A DNA stretch of 63,131 nt, taken from assembly GCA_009801015.1 (NCBI GenBank), contig VHZZ01000572.1, positions 1 through 63,131 of the forward strand, given 5' to 3'. Source of the DNA: Silene noctiflora (lineage: Eukaryota > Streptophyta > Magnoliopsida > Caryophyllales > Caryophyllaceae). Shown in pieces: positions 11,153-22,108 of the stretch. Below the pieces are notes generated by a model. It did no database searches. It was given only the letters and a program-made list of their open reading frames with translations, and was not told the origin of the DNA. The stretch's first letter is position 1; every line of letters starts with the position of its first letter. Position numbers and translations under genes: made by a program.

Positions 11153-14100
11153 TTACTTGTAGAATTTCATGGAGTAGGCTACTACACAACCCAAGATGGC
11201 ACCCGCAGCAACCTGTATTATCATTAAGAAATATTAGTCGTTCTAAGACCATGAAAATATAAATAAGGAGAAAACATTACTGTAATATTTCAAGGTACAG
11301 AGCTCAAAACCAGTAAAAAGTGTATTTGATACATTTCACGAACGTTCATGGTCTGGGTTCAATGCTTGCTATTGTGATTTTCGATATTTGGTTTCCACAT
11401 ATCGAATTCTATAGCAACAACAATTAGTATTTCGCACCCAAAGAGAAAATGATGGCATTGGTCTAATGCTTTTATGCCTTCAGTACGGTAATGAAGTATC
11501 AAATGCTTTTAGTTTCACATTTATTCAAGTCGCTGGGAAAATTTCTGCACTTCAAGACCTTATAAAACGAGCAAATATCACTTTCACTTATCCAAAATGA
11601 ATCAGTTTCTTCCAAATGCAGATCTTTGATCAACCGTCAATACTTACTCTGGTAAGCAGCAATTTCACACTATCCCTGCAAAAAAATATGAAGCAAAAAG
11701 TGCACTTTCGAGAAGCTATAAGCTAGTTCTACTTTGGTAAACTAATTTTTGATCTATTTCTTCATTCAGTGACCCAACCCAAGGCTTGAAATCTCTCACT
11801 TTGGTCATCTAAGGTACTCCCTCGGTCATTTGCTGTCCTATTCCGTTTTAGGATGTCTCAGTCAATTGTTGTCCTTTCTGTTTTAGGACTGCATTATTTG
11901 ATGAGCAATTTTATCTCCACACTTAACTTGATCCACTTGTCATTTAATAATTGGCCCTCTCCTCTTTCCTTGTCTTTGTGCCAAAACCAAAGGACAATAA
12001 TTGACCGGGACAGAGTAAGTGAGAAATAACTCAAATCTCATGTCGCCTAGAGAATTAGTTATGGCCAAATAATTAATGTTATCCAAGTAACTGAAATTTG
12101 GTAAACGGGACATGTCGTCATAAAAAAAATAAAAATAAAAAAATCAAACGGTACTTTACTAATTCAGTCTACCCAATTTTATTCTAAATAAACGTAAAGT
12201 CCATTCTATTCGGGTGTCTGAATAATAGACCCTACATATTGAAACTCAGGTGATCACCACTAATCCCCGTTCCCCAAGCGTCCAACCCCGCTATATTTGA
12301 TTTTACTTCTGCTAAAATGTTTTATCTCGTCCATCACCACAATATAATCAAAACATCATACACCATGTATATCATCACGTCACTTGATTTTACCCATAAT
12401 CTTCCACCACATGATTTTCAGATCTACAAGTAGTCTTTGCTTCCTAAAAATTTTATACTTCGATAATGAAAGACCAAAAATGTATCCTAAGTAGCATGAG
12501 TGGTTGTACCCTAGCCAGGGATCAGCTTGCAGTTTGTTAACTACTTCTCAAAGCATTCCTTGGCAAAAAGGGTTAATTTGACTGTCATTACCCTAACTCC
12601 TATACGCCTATTCTAGTATTCTGACAGAAGAAAAGTTGAAAGCCATTAAAATTTTCACTCTATTCATAATTCATAACATGATAACAATGTAGAAGATCGC
12701 ACAATAGTGTTCACGAATCACATATTCACATGAAGACTGTAATAGAGAATTTTGATCGAATGTACAACAAACCTGTATGGGAGTATGGCCTAACGAATCT
12801 CGAAGGGGTTTGATGTTAGAGACAGGATGATTAGAAGGCAGCTCACAAACAATTTGATTTAATAACTGCAAAACGTGAATAGACATAATCAATAATAGAA
12901 ATAAAATTGTAAAGGAGAATTTCCATGAAACGCTGTGCAAAGCTTGAAAAATAGCTTATTATCACTAAAAACAGACTTCTGAAATATTCAAAGCTTTGGG
13001 TAAGAATCCACAAACTCACTTGGGCTTGCCGGCCAGCATGAAGTCTCACGCCAGAAGCATCATACATTACCTATAATTCAGAAAAAAGGTATCAATTTTC
13101 CACACAGCATATAATATAAAGAAAAGATGCCCCATTATCACAAATCATCAGGTATGCATATGCATTTGATTATGGACTGCAAAACCATAAAAGTACACAG
13201 TGCATTCAGGAACAAATTATAGATGGTGCGGGAGTGTAAAACTGAGAAAACCTTGTAGAAGCCCGGTATCATAGTTTCATTGAATGTTGAGAAAGAGAGA
13301 GAGCACTCATGACTCAACAGAACAGAGAGGTCATGCACTCATGACAACGCATAACATTACACATTGGTAAGCAGCATCCTCTTCTCGTGAAACTAGATAA
13401 TTGCTCATGCTTAGAAATTAGATAAAGGCGCAATCACACCAAGTTCATTCTAAAACTCAACTCCGTGAACTCTGTTTATTTGACATAGACAAATCTCCAA
13501 AACTTTTTATGGTATACTACCTTAGGGCTGCCAAAAAGCCTATTAACAAGACCTCCTCACTAGAAATCTACTTGAATCAAGGGTTACCTATTTTCGTATG
13601 AACAAGTAACCTCCTATACAAATTACACTCTTAATAGAGAGTAGGGTATATTGGTTTTAAGCAAATGCTATGATTAGTAAACACTTGAACTGATCTTGGG
13701 GTTAGAGTGTAAACGGTAATCCAGCTTCAATCAATGAACAGCCAAACATAAAAATCTACTTTACTCCAAGTAAGATTTTAAATCCACGTAGCAAAATGAC
13801 ATCATTTAGAAAATTAAATCCCGCTAACACTTGCGCATCCATTTTTTATGTACAGGTTGTAATGCACACTCATTAACCAATTATTGATGTCGTAACTTGT
13901 AACCGTGCAAGACTGAGGTGGCAATGTGGCATGCATACAAAAAGAAAATTCTCATTTTCAATACACCGTCATTTTGAAAATATTAAACTAAGTCAGGAAG
14001 TACATACAATGCATGCCAAAACCACAGCTAGAGCGAATGCTGATCCACCTGTTCCTTCTTGAAAACCGATTGCCACAGCAAGAGCTGATACACCAGCTGA

Positions 14101-16842
14101 ATGTGATGATGGCATTCCACCAGAACCTAACATCCTTTTAGAATCCCATCTCTTTTCTTTGTACCTGAGTATCTGAAACATTAAGTTGTATAGGAACACT
14201 TTGGTATAAAGAACAAAGGAGCAAAGTAAAATAGCTGTAAACATAAATGTCCACGGACTTGTAAACCAATGGATGTTATGCTGGAGCAGTAGAGCCAGAG
14301 CACCTAATTGACCGATATCTATCAGTTTCAATATCAATTTTCCAGAAACAAGAGGGAGACGATTAGTCAAACACTAATACTATGCTGGTTGATTAACCAG
14401 TTGGTCTCTTTCCATCATGCTTGGATTGAGGTGAGCTGTAAACCTAGGTTAAGAATGGTTGAAGTGTTCAATAACCTAGTTTCGGTAACTTATTCCTATT
14501 AAATATTTGTCCATCTTTAACCTACTTTCACAATATTCGGTTACCAAAAATTTGGTGGACGAAACATAAATAGAACTCCTAACCTGTATAGGGTTGTTTA
14601 CTGATATTGACCTATGTTCATCCCAATGGCCAACAGCTAACCAAAGAATGGAATCTAGATAATTCCCATTTATTTTCTTTGCATATCTTTTTGCAATGTT
14701 CACTTCAAATAAAGCAAACTCCTGCTAATTTTATTGCATATTCCAAATTTCTTCCACACTATAGCTCTAGCGCTAATACTTAAATGCAAAATATCAATTA
14801 ACTCATGTTCACTCCCACTTAAAAACAAACAAAAAACACCTTTGTCCGATCAATTTATGCAAAGTCAATCCAAATAGATAAATAGTTCACACACCGTCTA
14901 GTCCCAATGTCATGTCTCCTATATATCCCTTCACCAATTCACCCTGCAATTTTCTCAGAAATTCATTATCTGTTCCCAAAATTTTCACCTGGTACCAACC
15001 CAGCCATAGCCAATAAGCGTAAGAGTATGATTCACTAACTCTAGTTGAATGCTAAAATAGTGATCTCCACTTATTAACACCAATCTCATACGAGACGGTC
15101 TCATGATAAGACTATCACACTAGTAACCCATATCATAAAGTGATGGCTTAATAGGTATTTGCCTATTTGGGCAGTAACTCCCTAATTCTAGTTGAAGCGG
15201 GGTGATCTCGCATTGTATTAATATGAGACTGTCTCAAAAAATACTAGTTACCCAACACAATTTACAACCCTAACAGCCAAATCACAAACTCTATGCTAGT
15301 AACCCTAGTCAAAGGGGGATGATCTCGAATAGTATTAATATAAGATATTAAGACCGTCTCACAAAACACTAATTACCATCACAATATTTACAACCCTACC
15401 AACCAAATCATAACCACTATATTATACACCCAAATAATCATTAGATCCAATACCAAATCTTTAAAAGAGTTCCTACAACAATGATCAAACTCCCAACTCT
15501 TAAATCCAAATCACCCAACAGACCATCACCAAACACAGCCAGCAAAAACATCACCATCATCCTCCTGAATCCCGAAATGGGTTGCGGTCAGCCGACATGA
15601 ATCATCCTTTAAAACCATCACAGGTCTTATTACAATCTAAACTTAAACGAGGGTGGGTACGAGGCACACAAAGCAAACTCCTACTACTTAATTTATTAAA
15701 GATTCCGGATTTGGCCAACACTTCTATAGAGTGTGGTATCCCTCTAGTACGAATACTTTGCCACAAAATAATGTTAGATGTGAATCAAAATTAGCACGTT
15801 TTAACTAGCAAGACTAAGCATCTCCTGGAAGCCATTAATTAACTCAAGTTAACCCCCATCGCCTTTACAGATAAATGAAAACACCTTTGACTCACATTGG
15901 TCACGGTATGCATGCAGAGTAGTTACAAACAGATAGATAATTCAGACGCCCCAAAATCCCAGGATCACGTGTCCTCTACATCCCATCACCACAGCATATC
16001 CATTCCCACAGAACCTTCTCACAAATTCATCACCTTTCCCTAAAATTTCAGCTCCTATCGACTGAGCCACAAGTGCAGCAAATATGATATATCCCCCACC
16101 CCCTACCATTGCTAAGATACTGGCCCTCCACTTACACAGATCCTCATATAAGACCTCTCTGACAGATATCCATAGTGGGCTAATGGGTATTCGGGTAGTA
16201 ATTCTAGTGACAGTCTCACATCATATAAACATGCGACCATTTCATAATACACTTGCATGTCGCAATTTACGACCCTACAAACGGAACCATAACCTTCATG
16301 CTAATCTCCATTACTAATCAGACAAATAACAAAACAAAAAGGGCTAATGATCTAACAATTCGTCTTGTATAAGGCGGTTTTACACAAACATAGAGCAAAA
16401 GGGGGTCCAAATCACAAGAAACCCTGATCAATTACTGCAAAAAGTAGTTACCAACAAGGCAACAACCCCGTTTTACAATACACTTGCGATGAAAAACCGT
16501 CTTACAAAAGTATTTATCATGATCTAATTTCCAACCCATAAATCCAAATCACCCAACAAATCCCCACAAAACAAACCCAAATCCCTAAATCTAAAAAAAC
16601 TCAAGCAAACATCAAAAACCATGAAAACTGGATCAAATAAAAAGTAAAAAAAAGGGAAAATCATACCAAGAGGTGAATAATTTAAGAAATTGAGCAAGGG
16701 CAATGGCGAGAAGAGAAGAAAAAAGGGGAAAATTAGGAGGAAACATGAGAAGTTGAGGAGAAGATCCGGAAGAAGTGGAAGAACTTGATAAAAGTACATC
16801 GACAGTTGTAATGGTGGAGGTGGTAGTACCTCTTCCTGTCAT
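11153..16842 (-). CDS. DUF212 acid phosphatase/VPO-related membrane protein, five exons
   Basis: The gene encodes a small membrane protein of the plant family annotated as acid phosphatase/vanadium-dependent haloperoxidase-related (DUF212). Its biochemical role is not established. Exons on the minus strand are 16667-16842, 14008-14164, 13020-13070, 12773-12865 and 11153-11212. They total 537 nt, which is 178 aa plus stop, with GT-AG borders and matching phases. The protein has a Ser/Thr-rich N-terminus (about 1-35), a hydrophobic segment ending in FLKLFTSW, then YKEKRWDSKRMLGSGGMPSS with the conserved GGMPSSHSA signature. Further features are a second hydrophobic segment (FALAVVLACIVMYD), the DASGVRLHAGRQAQ block, LGHTPIQ, and a C-terminal membrane segment ending SMKFYK. 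Intron 1 (14165-16666) is large and repeat-bearing. The family match and length are good; the catalytic role implied by the family name is doubtful. Confidence 0.88.
11816..12015. mobile_element. Stowaway-like MITE in DUF212 gene intron 4
   Basis: It starts CTCCCTCGGTCATTTGCTGT and ends in a partly complementary GGACAATAATTGACCGGGAC followed by AGAG. TA flanks both ends (11814-11815 and 12016-12017). It is about 200 bp, AT-rich and non-coding. Confidence 0.6.
14860..16330. repeat. Two diverged copies of a repeat in DUF212 gene intron 1
   Basis: Segments at about 14880-15200 and about 15890-16200 align in the same orientation, sharing AAAATTTTCACCT / AAAATTTCAGCTCCT blocks and the flanking CCCATTAGCCCACTATGGATA-like stretch. 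In minus-strand reading, the right copy keeps a 55-codon frame (15942-16109) that the left copy has lost. Short GAGACGGTCTCA palindromes lie between and within the copies. Whether this is a duplicated transposon or a host sequence cannot be decided here. Confidence 0.5.
15942..16109 (-). other. Small open frame, 55 codons, in DUF212 gene intron 1
   Basis: The frame runs from ATG at 16109 to TGA at 15942. It begins MVGGGGYIIFAALVAQ, continues with GAEILGKGDEFVRRF, and ends with a glycine- and valine-rich hydrophobic stretch. It is not recognised. The homologous segment at about 14900-15050 has stops and a different N-terminal half but retains the ILG..xEFxRK pattern. It could be a fragment of a repeat-encoded protein or chance. 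Confidence 0.2.
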
Positions 16843-18766
16843 TGCATTCGTCAGTTTTACAAGGAAAATTGAGAGATTGAGAAAGACGGAGGAAGGATGG
16901 GAGGGAACGGAAAGTGTTGAATTGGTCGTTGTGTTTTTGTGTCCAATCGTGTTGAGTTGTGTTTTTGTTTGGTTGGTGAATTCGGTGATTGTGTTTTTTT
17001 GGTTGCAAGGAGCCTAACTAAGTAGGGTTGGCTGAGCATCGGTCTGATATCGGACTCGATCGAAGGTAGATATTAGGTGGGTAAAAGACAAAACGTAAAA
17101 TTTTCGATTTTGAATTGGACAGAACTCGTAATTTTTGGTCAGGTCTTGGACCAATGTGGGTCTAAAAAATTATATTTCGTGTACAATGGTTTTTGATGTT
17201 AGGTTTAAGGTTCAGTAAATCAATTGCACGAGAGTTATTATGGAGTATTAGTTTATAATGTTGTTTGAAGATAAAATGTACATTAGTTCCGTAACATTTT
17301 AATCTTTGTAAATATTAAATTCATTTCACGAGAGTTGGACTTAAATTATTGGTATTTTGAATTAGACCGAACCAAATACCAAAACTTTGGAAAACGAAGA
17401 CCGTGACCCAAACTAAATAAATTCAATATGGGTTCTTCTAGATGGAATAGTTCGGTTCATACATCAACTTGTTCATCCAAACAACCAGGATAATCATTAG
17501 GGGTGGTCGGGTGGTTACTTCAAATGACTCGTGGCTATTGAGGTTTAAATTGAATCGAAATCAAAGAGATATGAATTTAACTAAATTTTTGGAAATTTGA
17601 ATCCAACCATTTATTTTAAAAACATATTTAGATGCTCTAATAAAAAATCTAAAGCAAATGTTTTACCAATCATGCCCGAACAATTTTTTAAAAACTACGT
17701 TTTATTAGACTAGACAAAAAATCTGCCATATAAAAACATACTTATCAGGTTAAAAAAAAATTGGATTATAATATGTATGTTGAATTAAGCATGAATTCTA
17801 GAGTTTTGATATATATGTAGGTCTTGAGAAAGTGATAACAAATGACTAAGCAAAGTATGCTTCAAGAAATACAAAAGAAAAGTCCATTTATAAAAGAAAA
17901 ACAGGTTTTAGAACTAAAGTTTAAGGTTGGCCCGCAAATAATACTCTTATTGACTCTATATTCCCTCATGTACCCATATCAAACACTCGAAAGTTAGAAT
18001 ACACTTTCCTCAAATACACTTTCCTCTTAAGCACCTCATGGGACAAATATATCCACCATGGGCGGATTTAGGGGCCCGGGTGGGCAGTGGAAATTTAGAA
18101 ATAAATATTTATTAGGATCTAATATAAGCAATAAGTCAATGTGGCAAAGTTGATAAAGGTTCTTGGAGATAAGCGCGTGGTTCAAGGTTCGTAACCTATT
18201 ATTCATTTTTTTCCAAATAATTTAAATCATTTGTATTTATTGCTTATTTTGGTACTAGAATGTAATATATCTTTTAACAAGATATCTCATCATTAACTAT
18301 AAAATACATTTATTTTAAATTCAAAATAAAATATTAATCGTATTAAAAAATTATCCCGAATCAATTATTTTTCCATTTTTATTTTATACAACATCAGTTC
18401 AACGAAAAAAATCGAAAATATGTATATATTTTTTTTTTAAATGGAAGACAATGTGTTGGTAAAAATTTAGGTGCCCCATTGTAAGAAATTTCTACGTCTG
18501 CCCCTAATATGCACATATATTTATTTAAAAATATAGTACTCTCAGACATTTAGACACGAACTCACAAGGTCACCCATTTATAATACTTCGCATGGCTAGA
18601 TTATATACCGCCCAAATAAAGAATAAAAACACTTGAAAAACCATTTTACAAAAGCATTATTATAAAACTAGTTTTTATTTTACGTAACTAATCCATCTTA
18701 TAGGAGACCTTCTTAAGAACAAAAATACATGAAGTATCTATTTTACTTAACTAATCCCCTATATAC
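16843..18766. other. DUF212 gene 5' flank and AT-rich spacer
   Basis: The first few hundred bases hold the presumed promoter and 5' UTR of the minus-strand DUF212 gene. The rest is AT-rich spacer with no recognised gene. An element of about 450 bp with a tRNA-like core lies at 18059-18506. Confidence 0.6.
18059..18506. mobile_element. Element with tRNA-like core, relative of 24023-24310
   Basis: The left end is GGGCGGATTTAGGGGCCCGG. The right end is CTACGTCTGCCCCTAA, roughly complementary at the tips. The internal stretch 18139-18197 (GTGGCAAAG...GGTTCAAGGTTCGTAACC) resembles a tRNA-like module with a B-box-like end, and aligns with the module in the element at 24 kb. I could not define a clean target duplication here. 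It could be a SINE-derived or Mutator-like non-autonomous element. Confidence 0.4.
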
Positions 18767-18769
18767 TAA

Positions 18770-19481
18770 GGGGGCGTTTGGTTGGGGGTCTATAAGAAAG
18801 GGAAAGGGAAACAAAGTTACAGATTTCCTTTGTTGGTGTTTGTTTGACACAAACAAAGGGAATNAAACTCCCTTCCTTATCCCTCAATCTATCTAATTCC
18901 TTACCCCCCACCCCCCAAGGTATGAGATTTCATTACCCTGTTACCTTTCAATCACCTTATTCACCAACCACCACACTTGCGGCTACCACCACACCAGCCA
19001 CCACCATAACGCCGCCGCCATGATGCCACCGTTGCCACCGCCATGACGCCACCACCACCATCACCACCACCCCACCTAGACCACCCGCACACCAAAACAA
19101 ACCACAACCCACCAATCTTCTCCCCAAGTACCCCGGACCGCCGGATTTCGAGGGTAGGGGAGGGTTTTTTTAGGGTGAAGAGTGACGGTTGTGGTGTTGG
19201 AGTGGGGTGGGGCGGCGACGGCAAGTGGGCGATAGTGTCGGGTGGGGCGATGTGGTGGGGTCTCAGCGGGGTGGGGAGACGATGGTTACAGCCATTTTTC
19301 AGCAAATAAGTGGTTGTTTGTGGTGGTGTGTGTTAGTGGTAGGATTGAGAGTGGGTGGACCATTAATTCCCTTTCTTGATGTAACCAAACAACTAGTTAA
19401 GTTTTAGGTAATCCCTTACCTTTCCCCCTCTTACCCTTTCTAATTTCCTTTCCCTTTCCCTTTCTCTAACCAAACGCCCCC
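18770..19481. mobile_element. PIF/Harbinger-type MITE with GC-rich cargo
   Basis: Perfect terminal inverted repeats GGGGGCGTTTGGTT / AACCAAACGCCCCC are extended by imperfect AAAGGGAAAGGGAAA tracts. They are flanked by TAA on both sides (18767-18769 and 19482-19484). The centre (about 18960-19350) is strikingly GC-rich and triplet-like (ACCACCGCC, GGTGGGG), unlike the AT-rich surroundings. It gives frames on both strands (19043-19309 plus, 18961-19305 minus) rich in Pro, His and Gly. I regard these as non-coding or captured sequence. Confidence 0.75.
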
Positions 19482-19484
19482 TAA

Positions 19485-20489
19485 AAGATTAACAAAACTC
19501 TCAAGTTTCCCGCTTAATTATTCAATTTCTAATAATGATCCCCCCATTATTATTTTCTTTATATTTACATGACATTAATAAATAAAATCTCTCTTTACTA
19601 AAAAAATCATCAGTTAATGTTTAATTATTGATACTTTTAGTTGATGTAAATATGTAATCATATAATATCATTCTCTTTAAAAACAATGTTGACAAAATAG
19701 TATTCACAAAACACGCAAATTCTATTCGGGGTGAAATTATTGAACCTTCTATTTTACAATTCATCATATGAGACACAACGATAGTATAGTTTCTCATTAA
19801 ATTTCAAACCGAGTTAAATCACTGTAAATTAATTGTTATAAACTCTAATATCCTCCTCTAAAAAAACCGTACATTTGCACGGGAACTATACTAGTATAAC
19901 TATCAATCAATGTAAGGGTTATTACTTTTACAAGGCTATTTAGGTAAATAAAACCCGGTTCTACATTAAATGTATCGTAAAACCGTCTTAAAAAAAAAAA
20001 ATAGTGTGTCTCATTGTTGACAGTTATTATCCGTCTAAAACTGAAGACGGATAATGACCTTCTCACAAAATGCAAGTGGGAGGGCAACTGGGGGTGGTAA
20101 CTGGTAAGTACTCGTGAGTCGTGACCCTCTCACAAAAAAACAGTTCGTCTCACTATAGACGGTCACTATCCGTTTTCAACTTGACAGATAAGAAGCTTTG
20201 TCAATAAAAAAAGAACGGACATGACATGGGAGTGGTAAGTACCCGTGGCACTACCCTACGCTGCCGCATACAGTGAGCTTATATTAATAAGACACCTCAT
20301 CCACAGTTTCGCAGCTTCTCCTAAAATGATTTTCCCTGCTGCCTTTTTCCTAACCTTGTTCCAATATTAGGCTAACTGTACTCTGTTTCAGATGTTTTAG
20401 TAAACTCCTTAACAGAATAACACCATATATTTCTCAGAAGTTGAGCTTAGAAATTAGAATTGTAAATAAACTGCTCTCACCATTTCACC
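19485..20489. other. Spacer and promoter of the 132-aa gene
   Basis: The spacer is AT-rich with a Helitron-type 3' end at 19864-19893. Two overlapping short elements (about 19975-20090 and 20125-20250) carry the GACGGATA/TATCCGTC type of arm and the CTCTCACAAAA motif. The last 250 bases are the presumed promoter of the following plus-strand gene. Confidence 0.55.
19864..19894 (+). mobile_element. Helitron-type 3' terminus
   Basis: ACCGTACATTTGCACGGGAA forms an imperfect hairpin, followed by CTATACTAGTA, so CTAG lies about nine bases after the stem. The leader TCTAAAAAAACCG is shared with the copies near 1.2 kb and 30.7 kb. The 5' end was not found. Confidence 0.6.
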
Positions 20490-21607
20490 ATGAGACGACT
20501 TTCTCTTAGCCTTTCTTCGTCGTCGGTTTCGTCTTCGCTTATCAAGCCGCTTGTCGCCGTTGATAATCCGCTCTGTTATCAGCTTGTTAAGGTGGGATAC
20601 TTCACTCTCCGTCTTAATCATTTATTTACGTTTTTATTCTTTGTGGGATACTACAGTTACATTTAAAGTTGTAAACAAATGATTGAGACAACGAAGTAGT
20701 TTTTATTCTCTTGTTGATGTAGCTCGTTGAATTTTGAAAACTATTGGTAGATCACTAGATCGAATTAAATAATAACGAAAAACGGATAATCTTGTGTAAG
20801 ATCGTCTCATATTACTATAAATATATACTCCCTCCGTCTCATCATTTGTTTATCTTTTTTATATTCATTTTGAGATATTTTAATTAAAAGTAGACAAATG
20901 ATTGAGAAATTGAGAGTAAATTCCAATACTATAGTACGATACTCTACCAATTAGTGGACGTTGTATAGATTTAGAGCTTTATAGCAACTTATTTGAGTTT
21001 ATATGGACATTTTACGAGCTTAATTAAAAAGAATTTGAGTGTCTTTATAAAAAATATAAAAAATTAACGTAAAATATTATATTCAAACTCAAAAATAATA
21101 CATATAAATTCAATAAGATTTTAATTTTAAAACCTAAAAAATTAAAATATAAATCAAAATTTTTAAAAGCTCGAAAAAATTGCTTATAATCTCAATTAGA
21201 TTCATATTAGATATACGAAAATAACCACCAATTTCGATTTCCACACGGTTTCGATCTAATAATAACCCATCTAAAGGCTTACTTTTGTGATCTCATGACT
21301 TATCCAACAGAAATACAGCAAGCATGAAAGAGATGAGAAGATACTAGACAAAGAGAGGGCACCTTCAACGGCGGAGATAATGGATGAAATAACTCAAGAA
21401 ATGGAAGATAACGAAAGAATATTGGATGAAAAATCTCGACAAGGTTTTGTAAGCCAAACATCGGATAAGGTGTTGGATGCAGCTAAAGAAGCCATATCTA
21501 GTGATGTCGACCCAGAAGATGTCAAGGAGATCTACAAAGAGGGTTCCCCTGGCCAGACGTACCATAAGCCACGAGATGATGGGGGTATCGGACCGACTAG
21601 CGTGTGA
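20490..21607 (+). CDS. Uncharacterised 132-aa charged protein, two exons
   Basis: The exons are 20490-20591 and 21311-21607 with GT-AG borders and phase 0. Together they give 133 codons including the TGA stop. The N-terminus (about 1-34) is Arg/Ser/Leu-rich (MRRLSLSLSSSSVSSSLIKP) and looks like a mitochondrial or plastid targeting peptide. The rest is highly charged and probably helical (KILDKERAPSTAEIMDEI, DAAKEAISSDVDPEDVKEIY) and ends in a Gly/Pro-rich tail (GSPGQTYHKPRDDGGIGP). I do not recognise a named domain; the composition recalls small hydrophilic mitochondrial or LEA-like proteins, but that is only an impression. The start was chosen because it opens a frame that joins in phase to the larger second exon. 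The 719-bp intron carries a Stowaway-like CTCCCTCCGTCTCATCATTT stretch at 20827. Confidence 0.7.
20825..20915. mobile_element. Stowaway-like MITE in the intron of the 132-aa gene
   Basis: TACTCCCTCCGTCTCATCAT is followed by TTGTTTATCTTTTT. About 40 bases further on comes the inverted match AAAAGTAGACAAATGATTGA. The right terminus is eroded. Confidence 0.5.
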
Positions 21608-22108
21608 TGGAACAAAAAATGTAGTAGCATCGTGGAGTAGTAGCCATATGGTAACGAGTTTTAGTATTACCGTCTAAAATATGCAGTGCAACAATACTTT
21701 TGTTGTCGGTACCTTTCAGTCTCGTGAATGTCGAAACTTCATTATGTTCCTGTTAAGATCTTAGTGGAGAGATGACCAAGCTATACATGTTTAACCAGAT
21801 AAGATCAGAAAGCGTAAAGCACGCTGAAATAGAGTCGCAATATCATAAAACCGACTTTCAGCCAAATTATGACATTCATAAAGTCTTCATAAAGTCGATA
21901 CTGAGGCAACGCTCTATAACCCGAAATGACAATTTCAAGACGACAAACTAAACATCGGGATTATGTGCGACAGTTTGAAACAAAGCCACTAGGCCAATGA
22001 AGAGACTAAGACTCACAATACGGTGTTAAACAAGGTAATCCACGACATTGATCACGAAAAGAACAAAGGTTCTTCTTTAGCCCAAGTGTGGCTGAGAAAA
22101 GACATCGA
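21608..22108. other. Spacer between convergent genes
   Basis: This 500-base stretch lies between the plus-strand 132-aa gene and the minus-strand SUMO gene. It probably holds both 3' UTRs. Nothing else is recognised. Confidence 0.6.

Noticed and set aside
13993-14370. Separate 125-aa membrane protein starting MTNRLPLVSGK
   Set aside because: The portion after the ACTCAG acceptor is exon 2 of the DUF212 gene. The upstream part is intron and does not match the family N-terminus supplied by the exon at 16667-16842.
18139-18197. True tRNA gene
   Set aside because: Only a B-box-like end and a loose A-box are visible, with no complete cloverleaf arms. It is better read as a tRNA-derived module in a mobile element.
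18961-19309. Overlapping Pro/His-rich and Gly-rich frames
   Set aside because: They are opposite-strand shadows of a GC-rich interior of a MITE with no start context or domain.
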